Of a stretch of 64,000 nt of DNA, positions 8,218 through 17,729 are shown one piece after another. The notes beneath the pieces are model-generated. The model ran no database searches. It was not told the DNA's origin and was given only the letters and a program-made list of their open reading frames with translations. Location of the stretch: NCBI RefSeq assembly GCF_000192435.1, contig NZ_AEUD01000005.1:1-64000 (forward strand). Reading direction: 5' to 3'. Source of the stretch: Gordonia neofelifaecis NRRL B-59395 (GTDB lineage Bacteria > Actinomycetota > Actinomycetes > Mycobacteriales > Mycobacteriaceae). Made by a program: the position numbers and the translations under genes. Position 1 is the first letter of the stretch, and every line of letters begins with the position of its first letter.

Positions 8218-10488
8218 GTGAGCGAGATCGTGCTGGCCGATGTGCACACGGGGATCGAGCAGGAGCTGGTCGACGAATGGGCGGCGCTGCACCACCCCGG
8301 GGTGCCGGTGCGCCGGTTGCACGACATCGACATCGCCGGTCTGGACCCGGCGACCGTCCTGGTGCCTGCGCGCGTGGTGTGGCTGCCGCCGGTCCGACGC
8401 GGTGAGCGCAAGGTCGCCCTGGCCGATGCGATCGTGCTGTCGAATCCGCGCAGGCCGCCGAGTTTCCGCCAGGCCGCCATCCGCCGCCTCGGCCCGGATC
8501 GGGTGCGCGTGGTCCAGGGCGTGCCCGCGACCGTCGAGGCGCTCGGCGCGCGGTACGACGCGCAGCAGGCCGAGGGGACCTCGTTCGCGGCGTTCGTCGG
8601 GATGCAGGCGGTCATCTCGGCAGAGCGAGCCGAACTCGAGTTGGTGGGCACCCGGTACAAGGTGCCTCGACTGGTGGCCGAGCAGATCAGTTCATCGGCG
8701 CGGTTCCAGACGGCCGCGTCTCAGCTCGCCGCGGAACTGGGCCGGTCGGCGGCGTCGGTGGCGCAAGAGGCGACCGATAAGATGAGCACGTTCGTCGCCA
8801 CCCAGAGCAGGCTCGTGCAGGACGTCTTCACGTCGACTTTCAGCGGGCTGTACCAGCGTGCGTGGTCGGTGTCGGTGGACCTGGACACCCTGGGGCGACT
8901 GCGAACGCTGAACAAGTCGAGCTCACTGGTCTTCCTGCCGTCGCACCGTTCGTACGTCGACTCGCTGATCCTCGCGAGTGTGCTGCACCAGCAAGACTTT
9001 CCGTCGAATCTGGTCCTCGGCGGCGAGAACCTCGCGTTCTGGCCGATGGGGCCGATCGCGCGCCGTGCGGGCACCATCTTCATCCGCCGTAAGTTCGGCT
9101 CCGATCCGGTGTACAAGTTCGCCATGCGTTCGTACCTGTCGTTCATCGTCGAGAAGCGCTTCAACCTCGAGTGGTACATCGAAGGCGGGCGCAGCCGCAC
9201 CGGCAAGCTCCGACCGCCGAAGTTGGGTCTGCTGGCCTACGTCGCGGACGCGGTGGAGTCGCTCGACGGCGCCGACGTGGTGGTCGTGCCGACGTCGATC
9301 GTCTACGACCAGCTGCCGGAGATCGCCGCGATGGCGCGTGAGTCGGCGGGCGGCGCGAAGTCGCCCGAGGACCTGAAATGGCTGGTCAAATACGCGCGGG
9401 GTCAGCGAACCTATCGTGGCGAGGCCCGTGTGAGGTTCGGCGAGCCGTTCTCCTTGCGCCAGGCGCTGGCCGAGGCCGGGGAAGGTCGCGTCCGGTTGGA
9501 GAAGGTGTCGTTCAAGGTGATGGACGAGATCAACGCGGCCACGCCCATCTCGGCGACGTCGCTCGCCGGCTTCGCACTGCTCGGCGCTGAGGATCGGGCG
9601 TACACCGCGCATGAGATCGAAGTGATCCTGGAGCCGCTGCTGTCGTACATCGACACCCGCCGGCTGCCCGGACCCGATCCGTCGCTGTGTCGCGGGCTAG
9701 GCCTGCTCAACACCCTGCGCGAGCTGACCGACGCCGGTGTCCTCGACACGTTCGCCGGCGGGCCGGAGCAGGTGTGGTCCATCGCGCCCGAGAACCACGC
9801 CGTCGCCGCGTACTACCGGAACGGCGCACTGCATCACTTCGTCGACCGGGCGATCGTCGAACTCGGGATGCTGGCGGTGTCCGACGGGGACGTCGTCGAA
9901 GGAGCACCGTCGCCCGACGCCCAGGCCTCGGCCGACGAAGGCCTGCTGGCTCCGGCACAGCAGGAGGCGCTGCGCATCCGCGACCTGCTGAAGTTCGAGT
10001 TCTTCTTCCCGGCGAAGAAGGAGTATCTGCACCGACTCGGCGCGGAGATGGACTTGATCGCTCCGGGCTGGCGGACGGATCGCCGGACCAAGGAGTGGGT
10101 GCATACCGCATTGCTGGCCAGCGGTGGCCAGCTGTTCGCTCGGCGGACGCTGCAGACGTTCTTCGACGCGCAGCTGGTGGTCGCCACGCGACTGGTCTCG
10201 GCGGGCTCCGACGGGCTCGACAAGGAGGCGGTGCTCACCGACTGCCTGGGGCTGGGGCGTCAGATGTCGTTGCAGGGCGTGGTGCACAGCAAGGATTCGG
10301 TGTCGCGCGAGCTCTACGACGCCGCCTATCAGCTCGCGGACAACCGGGGAGCGATCACCGGTGAGCCTCAGGAGGTCATGGCGCGGCGGCGCGCCTGGCT
10401 GAACGAGGTGGAGGTCATGCGGGCCAGACTCGGGCGGATCGCCGCGATCGAAGCCGAACAGGCGAGGCAGAAGGAGGCCGGGCGATGA
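8218..10488 (+). CDS. plsB: Glycerol-3-phosphate 1-O-acyltransferase
   Basis: A 756-residue enzyme for the first acylation of glycerol-3-phosphate, likely at the inner membrane. The acyltransferase core carries all four blocks: HRSYVD (His243), GTIFIRRKF, EGGRSRTGK and VPTSIVYD. The long N- and C-terminal regions are typical of the PlsB class. The GTG at 8218 follows GAGGAGG by four bases, while the in-frame ATG at 8119 lacks a ribosome site. It overlaps the next gene by ATGA. The order PlsB, HAD-PlsC, WS/DGAT is that of M. tuberculosis Rv2482c-Rv2484c. Confidence 0.93.
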   Translation: MSEIVLADVHTGIEQELVDEWAALHHPGVPVRRLHDIDIAGLDPATVLVPARVVWLPPVRRGERKVALADAIVLSNPRRPPSFRQAAIRRLGPDRVRVVQGVPATVEALGARYDAQQAEGTSFAAFVGMQAVISAERAELELVGTRYKVPRLVAEQISSSARFQTAASQLAAELGRSAASVAQEATDKMSTFVATQSRLVQDVFTSTFSGLYQRAWSVSVDLDTLGRLRTLNKSSSLVFLPSHRSYVDSLILASVLHQQDFPSNLVLGGENLAFWPMGPIARRAGTIFIRRKFGSDPVYKFAMRSYLSFIVEKRFNLEWYIEGGRSRTGKLRPPKLGLLAYVADAVESLDGADVVVVPTSIVYDQLPEIAAMARESAGGAKSPEDLKWLVKYARGQRTYRGEARVRFGEPFSLRQALAEAGEGRVRLEKVSFKVMDEINAATPISATSLAGFALLGAEDRAYTAHEIEVILEPLLSYIDTRRLPGPDPSLCRGLGLLNTLRELTDAGVLDTFAGGPEQVWSIAPENHAVAAYYRNGALHHFVDRAIVELGMLAVSDGDVVEGAPSPDAQASADEGLLAPAQQEALRIRDLLKFEFFFPAKKEYLHRLGAEMDLIAPGWRTDRRTKEWVHTALLASGGQLFARRTLQTFFDAQLVVATRLVSAGSDGLDKEAVLTDCLGLGRQMSLQGVVHSKDSVSRELYDAAYQLADNRGAITGEPQEVMARRRAWLNEVEVMRARLGRIAAIEAEQARQKEAGR

Positions 10489-11987
10489 GCGCGCTCGCCG
10501 ACCGGCTGACCGAGATCCGTTCGGCGCCCGAGGGCAAGCAGATCTGTGCGTTCTTCGACTATGACGGCACCCTGCTCGAAGGTTTCTCGGCGACGGCGAT
10601 TCTGCGTGCCAGGCTGCGGAGTCTGGAGTTCACCGCGGGAGAACTGCTCGACGGTCTGATGATCGGCTTGCGCGGCTGCTCGTCAGAGCAGGACTACGCC
10701 GAGGTGCTCGAGGCCACCCGACCCGCTTTCGCGGGCAAGACCTACGCAGAACTCCTCGCGATGGGCGAGCAGCTCTTCAAACAGGACACGGCGGCCAAGC
10801 TGCGACCGCAGATGTGGCAGATCCTCCGCGCACACCGCGCGAAAGGACACCGGATCGTGATCGCGTCGTCGGCCACGCGCTTCCAGATCGAGCCCATCGC
10901 CAAGCAGATCGACGCCGATCACGCGCTTGCGACGGACGTCGAGGTCGTCGACGGAATCGTCACCGGCCGCATCCTCGGCCGACCGCTGTGGGGGCCGGGC
11001 AAGGCGGCCGCCGTCCGGCGTCTGGCCGCCGAGCACGATCTCGACCTCGCCTCGTCGTTCGCGTACAGCGACGGCAACGAGGACGTCCCCTATCTCGAGT
11101 CGGTGGGCCATCCGGCGGCGGTCTCGCCGCAGCGGGAACTGCGCGCGGTCGCCGAGTCCCGCGGCTGGCCGATCCTCGACCTGCGGAACCCGACCTACAA
11201 CCGGATCGGGATGCTGGCTCGAACCGGCGCCTTCTACGGGTCGTTCCTCGGCGGTGCCGCAGTCGGTTTCGCCAAGAGCGTGCTCAGCGACGACGGCACC
11301 GAGGCGATGCAGCAGGGCGTCTCGTCGGGTATCGACGCAGGCTTCGCGATGGCCGGAGTCCGCGTCGAGGTGCTCGACGGCGCCGAGTACCTGACGTCGG
11401 CCCGGCCGTGCGTGTTCGTGTTCAACCACCAGTCGAAGCTCGATCTGCCGGTGATGATCCACCTGATCCGCGACCACGCGACGGGGGTGGCGAAGAAGGA
11501 GATCCGCGATCTGCCGCTGTTCGGGCAGATCCTCGACCTCGGCGGCGTCGCGTTCATCGACCGCGCCGACGCCGGTCGGGCGATCGAGCAGTTGGAGCCG
11601 GTGGTTCGCAAGATCGAGGACGAGGGGTTCTCGCTGGTGGTCGCACCGGAGGGCACCCGCTCCGCGACGCCGCGCATCGGACCGTTCAAGAAGGGACCGT
11701 TCCACATCGCCATGCGCGCCGGGGTGCCGGTGGTGCCGGTGGTGCTGCGGAATGCGGGCGAACTGATGTGGCGGGGCGCGCAGTTGATCAAACCCGGGAC
11801 CGTCGAAGTCCGGGTGCTGCCGCCCGTCGACACCTCGTCGTGGGTGCCGGAGAAGGCGGGGGAGTACGCGGAGGAGGTGCGCGGCCGGTTCCTCGATGCG
11901 CTCGCGGACTGGCCGGTGACCGCGTTCGACGATGGTCGGATGACCAGGACCATGGGAGTCTTCGAATGGCAGGAGTGGCGAAAGTGA
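10485..11987 (+). CDS. plsC: HAD phosphatase fused to 1-acylglycerol-3-phosphate acyltransferase
   Basis: A 500-residue fusion. Residues 1-240 are a HAD-IB hydrolase with nucleophile Asp25 in DYDGT, SSAT, and the acidic YSDGNEDVP. Residues 290-480 are a PlsC acyltransferase with NHQSKLD (His315) and APEGTRSATP. The acyltransferase would make phosphatidic acid. The phosphatase half could dephosphorylate lysophosphatidate, phosphatidate or another phosphomonoester in the same channel, which is inference. The start overlaps plsB and the end overlaps the wax synthase gene by four bases, indicating tight translational coupling. Confidence 0.92.
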   Translation: MSALADRLTEIRSAPEGKQICAFFDYDGTLLEGFSATAILRARLRSLEFTAGELLDGLMIGLRGCSSEQDYAEVLEATRPAFAGKTYAELLAMGEQLFKQDTAAKLRPQMWQILRAHRAKGHRIVIASSATRFQIEPIAKQIDADHALATDVEVVDGIVTGRILGRPLWGPGKAAAVRRLAAEHDLDLASSFAYSDGNEDVPYLESVGHPAAVSPQRELRAVAESRGWPILDLRNPTYNRIGMLARTGAFYGSFLGGAAVGFAKSVLSDDGTEAMQQGVSSGIDAGFAMAGVRVEVLDGAEYLTSARPCVFVFNHQSKLDLPVMIHLIRDHATGVAKKEIRDLPLFGQILDLGGVAFIDRADAGRAIEQLEPVVRKIEDEGFSLVVAPEGTRSATPRIGPFKKGPFHIAMRAGVPVVPVVLRNAGELMWRGAQLIKPGTVEVRVLPPVDTSSWVPEKAGEYAEEVRGRFLDALADWPVTAFDDGRMTRTMGVFEWQEWRK

Positions 11988-13435
11988 CCGACGATCGGAG
12001 TGCACCCGGTGCGGCGACGCCGGACCAGCCGCTCGCCTGGGGCAGTGATCTGGAGATGAGCCCGGTCGACACCGTGATGTGGCGTGGCGACGCCGACCGT
12101 CGACTGCGGTCCACCATCTCCATGGTCGAGGTCTACGACTGCGAGCCGGACTGGGACCGGCTGGTCGCCGCGCACGACTGGGGCAGCCGCATGGCGCCGC
12201 GGTTCCGACAGCGGGTGGTCGAATCTCCGCTGCACACCGGTACGCCGAGCTGGCAGGTGGACCCGGATTTCGATCTGCACTATCACCTGCGACGGATCCG
12301 GGTGGCGGGCGACGGGAGTATGCGCGAGGTCTTCACCCTGTGCGAGCAGTTGGCCATGACTCCGCTCGATCCGGCACGACCACCGTGGGAGGGCTACCTG
12401 ATCGATGGGCTCGCGGACGGCAAGACGGCGTACTTCTTCAAGGCACATCACGCGCTGACCGACGGCCTCGGTGCGATTCTGGTTCTCGCACAACTGCATT
12501 CGAAGACACGTGAGCCTATTCCGGGAAAGCCCCAGCCGCCGGCCCCGATGACTCGTGATCTGTCGGCGCTCGACGTCCTCGGCCGCCAGCTCAGCGAGGA
12601 GGTGCAGCGACTGCCGAAGCTCGCCGGGCTGGCCGTGCAGGGGGTCCGAGCGCTCGGTGATCCGAAGAGGTCGCTAAGCCGGGTGCTGCGGTACGGCCGG
12701 TCGGTGCCGCGGGTGGCGGGGATGATCAGCCCACCGGGTTCACCCCTGCTCGCCGGGCGCAGCGTGTCGTGGCGGTTCAGTGCCTTCGAAGTACCGTTCG
12801 ACGCGATCCACGCGGCGGCTGCGGCGACCGGCGCATCGGTCAACGACGTGTACCTCGGCGGCCTGATCGGCGGGTTCCGCCGCTACCACGAGGAGATGGG
12901 GGAGTCCGTCGAATCCATCCCCGTCGCGATCCCGATCTCGGTGCGGAAGCCGGACGATCCGATAGCGGGCAACCGCATCGCCGTCGGGCGGCTGGCCGGT
13001 CCGATCGGCATCGCCGATCCGTTCGAGCGGGTGCTGACGATTCGCGAGCAGGTTCGCGCGGCGCGGGCCGAGCCCGCCGTCGACATCCTGAACACGATCG
13101 GCCCGGTCGTCGCCTGGCTGCCCGGGCCGCTGCTCGCCCAGTTCAGCGGCACCACATCGCAGAACGATCTGCAGGCGAGCAATGTGCCGGGCATCCCGTG
13201 GGAGACGTTCGTCGCCGGCGCGAAGGTGGAGCGGATGTTTCCGTTCGGCCCGCTGCCCGGTTGCGCGGTGATGGCCACGATGATCACCCACAACGGCACC
13301 GCATGCCTCGGTCTCAACTTCGACGCCGCCGCCGTGACGGAGCCCGAACTCTTCGCCGACTGCCTCGTCGACGGCTTCAACGAGGTCCTCGACCTGGCAG
13401 ACGAACCGCGCGGCCGCCTGACGCGCGTGGTGTAG
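11984..13435 (+). CDS. Wax ester synthase/diacylglycerol acyltransferase (WS/DGAT)
   Basis: A 483-residue condensing acyltransferase that would make triacylglycerol or wax esters from acyl-CoA. The catalytic HHALTDG has its two histidines at residues 155-156. ASVNDV and the C-terminal NVPGIPW block are other family marks. The GTG at 11984 forms a GTGA overlap with the HAD-plsC stop and has AGGAG eight bases upstream; an ATG at 11966 is a less likely alternative. As last gene of the triad it can use diacylglycerol produced upstream, giving a storage-lipid unit. Confidence 0.9.
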   Translation: MTDDRSAPGAATPDQPLAWGSDLEMSPVDTVMWRGDADRRLRSTISMVEVYDCEPDWDRLVAAHDWGSRMAPRFRQRVVESPLHTGTPSWQVDPDFDLHYHLRRIRVAGDGSMREVFTLCEQLAMTPLDPARPPWEGYLIDGLADGKTAYFFKAHHALTDGLGAILVLAQLHSKTREPIPGKPQPPAPMTRDLSALDVLGRQLSEEVQRLPKLAGLAVQGVRALGDPKRSLSRVLRYGRSVPRVAGMISPPGSPLLAGRSVSWRFSAFEVPFDAIHAAAAATGASVNDVYLGGLIGGFRRYHEEMGESVESIPVAIPISVRKPDDPIAGNRIAVGRLAGPIGIADPFERVLTIREQVRAARAEPAVDILNTIGPVVAWLPGPLLAQFSGTTSQNDLQASNVPGIPWETFVAGAKVERMFPFGPLPGCAVMATMITHNGTACLGLNFDAAAVTEPELFADCLVDGFNEVLDLADEPRGRLTRVV

Positions 13436-13444
13436 GGGTGTCTC

Positions 13445-13608
13445 GCTGGTCGAGCTGTCCGGAGCGGTGCCTCCTCGTTGGTTGAGCCGTCCGAAGCGGT
13501 GCCTCCTCGTTGGTTGAGCCGTCCGGAGCGGAGCGGAGGACGTGTCGAAACCTCGTGTGCGCGGGCTGGGTGGGGGCGGTGGTTTCGACTCGCTGCGCTC
13601 GCTCAACC
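13445..13608. repeat. REP-like element with three tandem 32-bp units and an inverted partner
   Basis: Units begin at 13445, 13477 and 13509. Each starts with G(C/T)TGGT(C/T)GAGC, the first two are 32 bp, and the third diverges after 20 bases and runs into CGTGTCGAAACC (13541-13552). The inverted partner is 13581-13608, which starts GGTTTCGAC and ends GCTCAACC, so both arms pair with the third unit. Arms of the same kind recur at 17724-17775. This is an intergenic palindromic element of the kind scattered through Gordonia and Rhodococcus genomes, by my recollection. It may also form structured RNA after the WS/DGAT gene. Confidence 0.75.
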
Positions 13609-13651
13609 GGCGGAAGTGCGGTACTCGCTCAACCGCTCGACCCCGGAATGC

Positions 13652-13686
13652 ACTTCACCGGCGAGGTGGTGCCTCGCCGGTGAAGT
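13652..13686. terminator. Bidirectional hairpin terminator between WS/DGAT and allB
   Basis: A perfect 15-bp stem (13652-13666 with 13672-13686) with a 5-base loop sits between the converging genes. T-rich CGTTTCC follows on the plus strand. Confidence 0.75.
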
Positions 13687-13716
13687 CGTTTCCTCATGTC
13701 AGACCAGGTGATGGGG

Positions 13717-15121
13717 TCAGACGTCTCCTCGACGCAACATCCGGCCGAGGGGGTTCTGGAAGTCGATCCTCTGGCCGCGGAGCCAGGTGCCCTTGACGAC
13801 GCCCGCGAGCGCGCGGCCGTTGTACGGGCTGATCGGGTTCTTGTGATGCAGGTGATTCACGTCGACCACCTGCGCCGAGTCGGGCTCGAAGATGGCGAAG
13901 TCGGCGTCGTAGCCGAGGCCGATGCGGCCCTTATGTGTGAGGCCGGCGAGTTCGGCGGGCTTGGCCGACATCCACTGCATCACCTGCGGCAGGTCGATGC
14001 CGCGGCGCTTGGCCTCGGTCCAGATCAACGACAGCCCGAGCTGCAGGGACGCGACGCCACCCCAGGCGACGCCGAAGTCACCGCCTTCGACGTCCTTGAG
14101 GTCCACGGTCGAGGGGGAGTGGTCGGAGACGATGCAGTCGATGGTGCCGTCGAGCAGACCCTGCCACAGCAGCTCGCGGTTCGACGCCTCCCGGATGGGC
14201 GGGCAGCACTTGTAGGCCGTGGCGCCGTTCGGGATCTCCTCGGCGAGGAGCGTGAGGTAGTGCGGGCAGGTCTCGACGGTCAGCTTGACACCGTCGCGGC
14301 GTGCCGACGCGATCATCGGCAGTGCGTCCGACGACGAGAGGTGCAGGATGTGGGCGCGGGCCCCGGTCCAGCGGGCGCGTTCGATCACCTCGGCGACGGC
14401 GACGTTCTCCGCGCCGCGCGGGCGGGACGCGAGGAAGTTCGAGTACTGGTTGCCCTCGGCGGTCGGCGCGTGGTCGATGGCGCGCGAGTCCTCGGCGTGC
14501 ACGATCATCAGGGAGTCGTACTTGGCCAGCTCGGCCATGTCGGCTTCCATCTCGTCGGCGGTGAGGTGCGGGAACTCGTCGACGCCGGAGTGCAGCAGGA
14601 AGCACTTGAAGCCGAAGACGCCCTCGTCGTGCAGGCCGCGCAGGTCGCCCTCGTTGCCCGGGATGGCGCCGCCCCAGAAGCCGACGTCGATGTGGGTCTT
14701 GCCCGCGGCGGCCTTCCGCTTGATGTTCAGCGCCTCCACGGTGACCGTGGACGGAATGGAGTTCACCTCGCTTCGGGCGTCTCCTCGGGTCGTCACCTGC
14801 GTCGTACGTCGGAGCTCGCCGTGCATCCAGCGCCTTGGTCGCGGACTCGAAGCCCTCCCATTCGGTGCGGCCCGGCTCGTTGACGTGGACGTGGGTGTCG
14901 ACCAGGCCGGGAATCATCACCTGGTTCGGCGCGAGTTCGATGATCTCGTCGCCCTGGAGTCCGCTGCCGAGCGGCTCGATGGCGGTGACCCGACCGTCGC
15001 GGATACCGATCTCCCGCGCGACGATGCCCGCCGTGGTCAGCATCTGCTCACCGCGCAGGACCAGGTCGAACGGGGCTCGATCGGTCGATGCCGATTCGGT
15101 GTTCTCCGGGCTGTTGCTCAT
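13717..15121 (-). pseudogene. allB: Allantoinase, frame broken near residue 100
   Basis: This is a cyclic amidohydrolase that would open allantoin to allantoate. The first part (15121 to about 14832) reads through the metal site DTHVHVNEPGRTEWEGF. The second part (about 14763 to 13717) holds GFKCFLLHSG with the metal-bridging lysine, then SDHSPS and the normal C-terminus. The two parts are in different frames. Between them, 14764-14831 replaces the expected AGGVTTLVDMPLNS stretch with unrelated sequence roughly 28 bases too long. The ATG at 15121 has GGAGGAG eight bases upstream. It is either a true recent pseudogene or an assembly error; all neighbouring pathway genes are intact. Confidence 0.85.
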
Positions 15122-15184
15122 GTGCGGCTGCTCCTCCACGTGGTCGCCGGACAGGTCTGTCGGGGACAGCTTACCGCAGCAAAA

Positions 15185-15220
15185 TTCCTCATAGTGGAAT
15201 CTGGTCCCTGTTTAGTGGAA
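15185..15220. promoter_or_regulatory. IclR-type operator upstream of allB
   Basis: TTCCTCATAGTGGAA (15185-15199) fits the pattern TTCC-N7-GGAA. A further GTGGAA half-site (15215-15220) repeats exactly 21 bases after the first GTGGAA (15194). It lies 64 bases upstream of the allantoinase start. Similar sites occur at 15343-15370, 20148-20174 and 20232-20246. Confidence 0.75.
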
Positions 15221-15342
15221 TTTGCCGAACTGTGGCGGGTCCCACCGAGGATGCACGATGGTGCCTGCCTCACGTCGACTTCCGCGATGTGGGGTAGCAG
15301 GGTTGACAGCGGACTGGCGAGTAGGCGTAAATATTCAGACCC

Positions 15343-15370
15343 ACGGAATTTTAATTCCACACAGTGGAAT
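15343..15370. promoter_or_regulatory. IclR-type operator upstream of the permease
   Basis: TTCCACACAGTGGAA (15355-15369) is a near-perfect dyad. An additional ACGGAA (15343-15348) lies exactly 21 bases before GTGGAA (15364). The site is 48 bases before the permease start, a position suited to repression. The arrangement matches that at 20148-20174. Confidence 0.8.
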
Positions 15371-15417
15371 ACGCGGTTGGCGGCAAGGTCCTCCGCGATG
15401 AATGTGAAAGTCCTGCC

Positions 15418-16968
15418 ATGAGCACCGAATCCTCCGGAGTGATCGAGGACGCCGGCCCCGCCGGTTCTATCGCACCACTGGCGCAGTCCGACGATGCCGC
15501 GGCCCTCGCCCCGGCTCTGCCCGAAGGCGTCAGCCCCGCGCTCTACAACACCGACCTTGCGCCGACCAAGCGCGAAGGCCGTCGTTGGAGCACTTACAAC
15601 ATCTTCACGTTGTGGGCCAACGACGTTCACAGCCTCGGCAACTACGCCTTCGCGATCGGACTGTTCGCTCTCGGCCTCGGCGGATGGCAGATCCTGCTCG
15701 CCCTCGGGCTCGGCGGACTGTTCCTGTTCCTGCTGCTGAACCTCTCCGGATTCATGGGCGAGAAGACCGGCGTGCCGTTCCCCGTGATGAGCCGTATCTC
15801 GTTCGGCATCCGCGGTGCGCAGATCCCGGCCCTCATCCGCGGCGCCGTCGCGATCGCCTGGTTCGGCATCCAGACCTTCCTCGCCTCCGTGGTGCTGCGC
15901 ATCCTGATCGTCGCCCTGATCCCGTCGGCGGAGACCCTCGACGCCAACAGCTTCCTCGGCCTCTCCACCCTCGGATGGATCTCCTTCGTCTCGCTGTGGG
16001 TGATTCAGCTCGTCATCGTCAGCTACGGCATGGAGATGATCCGCAAGTACGAGGCGTTCGCCGGTCCCGTCATTCTGATCACCATGGTCGCGCTGGCGGT
16101 CTGGATGCTCAGCAAGGCGGACTGGACCATCGCGTGGACCACGCCCGACAGCCTGACCGGCGGAGAGATGTGGGCCAAGATCGTCGGCGGTGCGAGCCTC
16201 TGGGTCGCCATCTACGGCACCTTCGTCCTCAACTTCTGCGACTTCACCCGCAACGCGAAGTCGAAGGGCTCGATCGTCCGCGGCAACTTCTACGGCATCC
16301 CGCTGAACATGCTGCTCTTCGGCGCCATCGTCATCACGCTGGCCGGTGCGCAGTTCCGGATCGACGGTCGCGTCATCGAGTCGCCCGCCGACATCGTCCA
16401 GGCCGTGCCGAACACCTTCCTGCTGGTCCTGGCCTGCCTCGCGCTGCTCATCCTGACCGTCGCGGTCAACATGATGGCCAACTTCGTCGCGCCGATCTAC
16501 GCGCTGAACAACCTGTTCCCGAAGTCGCTGAACTTCCGCCGGGCGGCGCTGATCTCGGCCATCATCGGCATCGTGATCCTGCCGTGGAACCTGTACAACT
16601 CGCCGGTCGTGATCAACTACTTCCTCGGCGGTCTCGGCGCGCTGCTCGGCCCGCTGTTCGGCATCGTGATGGCCGACTACTGGCTGGTCCGCCGCTCGCG
16701 GGTCAACGTCCCGGAGCTCTTCAGCGAGAACCCCGACGGTGCCTACCACTACAAGGCGGGCGTCAACCCGCGCGCCGTGATCGCTCTGGTGCCCACCGCG
16801 GCCTTCGCCCTGGTGATGGCGTTCGTCCCGGCGTTCGAGTCGGTCTCGGAGTTCTCCTGGTTCATCGGAGCCGGCGTCGGAGCGGTGCTCTACTTCGCCG
16901 TCGCCGACCGTAAGGGACCGTTCGCCGACGTCTCCGGCGAAGCGATCGCCGTCGCCAGCACCCACTGA
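15418..16968 (+). CDS. NCS1-family permease, probably for allantoin
   Basis: A 516-residue transporter with about 12 membrane segments. The N-terminal block LAPTKREGRRWSTYNIFTLW and the following WANDVHSLGNYAFAIGLF are characteristic of NCS1 nucleobase/hydantoin/allantoin symporters (PucI, Mhp1). The loop GEKTGVPFPVMSRISFGIRG is also family-typical. The ATG at 15418 was chosen because longer in-frame starts lie in the operator. It is divergent from allantoinase and followed after 26 bases by the racemase. Allantoin is inferred from context; hydantoins are the alternative. Confidence 0.87.
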   Translation: MSTESSGVIEDAGPAGSIAPLAQSDDAAALAPALPEGVSPALYNTDLAPTKREGRRWSTYNIFTLWANDVHSLGNYAFAIGLFALGLGGWQILLALGLGGLFLFLLLNLSGFMGEKTGVPFPVMSRISFGIRGAQIPALIRGAVAIAWFGIQTFLASVVLRILIVALIPSAETLDANSFLGLSTLGWISFVSLWVIQLVIVSYGMEMIRKYEAFAGPVILITMVALAVWMLSKADWTIAWTTPDSLTGGEMWAKIVGGASLWVAIYGTFVLNFCDFTRNAKSKGSIVRGNFYGIPLNMLLFGAIVITLAGAQFRIDGRVIESPADIVQAVPNTFLLVLACLALLILTVAVNMMANFVAPIYALNNLFPKSLNFRRAALISAIIGIVILPWNLYNSPVVINYFLGGLGALLGPLFGIVMADYWLVRRSRVNVPELFSENPDGAYHYKAGVNPRAVIALVPTAAFALVMAFVPAFESVSEFSWFIGAGVGAVLYFAVADRKGPFADVSGEAIAVASTH

Positions 16969-16994
16969 CACCCGACATTCGAAGGAGACACCCC

Positions 16995-17729
16995 GTGCGG
17001 ATTCTCGTCGCCAACGTCAACACCACGCAGTCGATGACCGACGCCATCGCGGAGTCGGCCCGCGCGGTCGCCTCGCCCGGCACCGAGATCGTCGGCATCA
17101 CGCCCCGATTCGGCGCCGACTCGTGTGAGGGCAACTTCGAGTCGTACCTCGCCGCGATCGCGGTCATGGACGCGATCACCTCGTACCCCGAGCCGTTCGA
17201 CGCGGTCATCCAGGCCGGCTACGGCGAGCACGGCCGGGAGGGACTGCAGGAACTGCTCGAGGTTCCGGTCGTCGACATCACCGAAGCGGCCGCGTCGACC
17301 GCGATGTACCTCGGCCACAAGTACTCGGTCGTCACCACACTGGACCGCACCGTTCCGCTCATCGAGGACCGGCTCAAGCTGGCCGGCCTCGACGCGCGGT
17401 GCGCGTCGGTGCGTGCGTCGGGACTGGGTGTGTTGGAGCTGGAGTCCGACCCCGAGCGGGCCGTCGAGGCGATCGTCGCGCAGTCGCTCGAGGCCGTGGA
17501 GCGCGATCACGCCGAGGTGATCTGCCTGGGCTGCGGCGGCATGGCCGAGCTCGAGGAGAAGGTCAGGGCGGCCACCGGCGTGCCGATCGTCGACGGCGTC
17601 CGCTCGGCGGTGACCATCGCCGAAGGCCTTGTCCGCATGGGACTTTCAACGTCCAAGGTGCGCACCTACGCGCAGCCGCGTGAGAAGAAGGTCATCGGCT
17701 GGCCGTTCCGCGGCGGAGCCGCGGGTTGA
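16995..17729 (+). CDS. Hydantoin/allantoin racemase (Asp/Glu racemase superfamily)
   Basis: A 244-residue two-domain racemase. MRILVANVNTT is the hydantoin-racemase N-terminus. The two catalytic cysteines are visible in ADSCEGNFES and in LGCGGM. It would interconvert the S and R forms of allantoin so that a stereospecific allantoinase can use both. The GTG at 16995 has AAGGAG seven bases upstream. The gene lies directly downstream of the permease. Its stop codon falls inside a REP-like repeat (17724-17775), so the last residues may have been altered by that insertion. Confidence 0.85.
   Translation: MRILVANVNTTQSMTDAIAESARAVASPGTEIVGITPRFGADSCEGNFESYLAAIAVMDAITSYPEPFDAVIQAGYGEHGREGLQELLEVPVVDITEAAASTAMYLGHKYSVVTTLDRTVPLIEDRLKLAGLDARCASVRASGLGVLELESDPERAVEAIVAQSLEAVERDHAEVICLGCGGMAELEEKVRAATGVPIVDGVRSAVTIAEGLVRMGLSTSKVRTYAQPREKKVIGWPFRGGAAG

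Noticed and set aside
10814-11983. Upstream extension of the WS/DGAT frame to 873 codons
   Set aside because: It runs through the HAD-plsC gene in another frame. The GTG at 11984 has a ribosome site and a coupling overlap.
13445-13552. Possible CRISPR array
   Set aside because: Three tandem 32-base units have no spacers between them, and no cas genes are near. They fit a REP-like element.
13717-14826. Second allB fragment as an independent gene starting at 14826
   Set aside because: It has no ribosome site, it lacks the metal-binding N-terminus, and its first residues lie in the divergent segment.
15118-16971. Minus-strand frame of 617 codons opposite the NCS1 permease
   Set aside because: Its translation is highly charged and repetitive, and the opposite strand encodes a clear permease. 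It also crosses the operator region.
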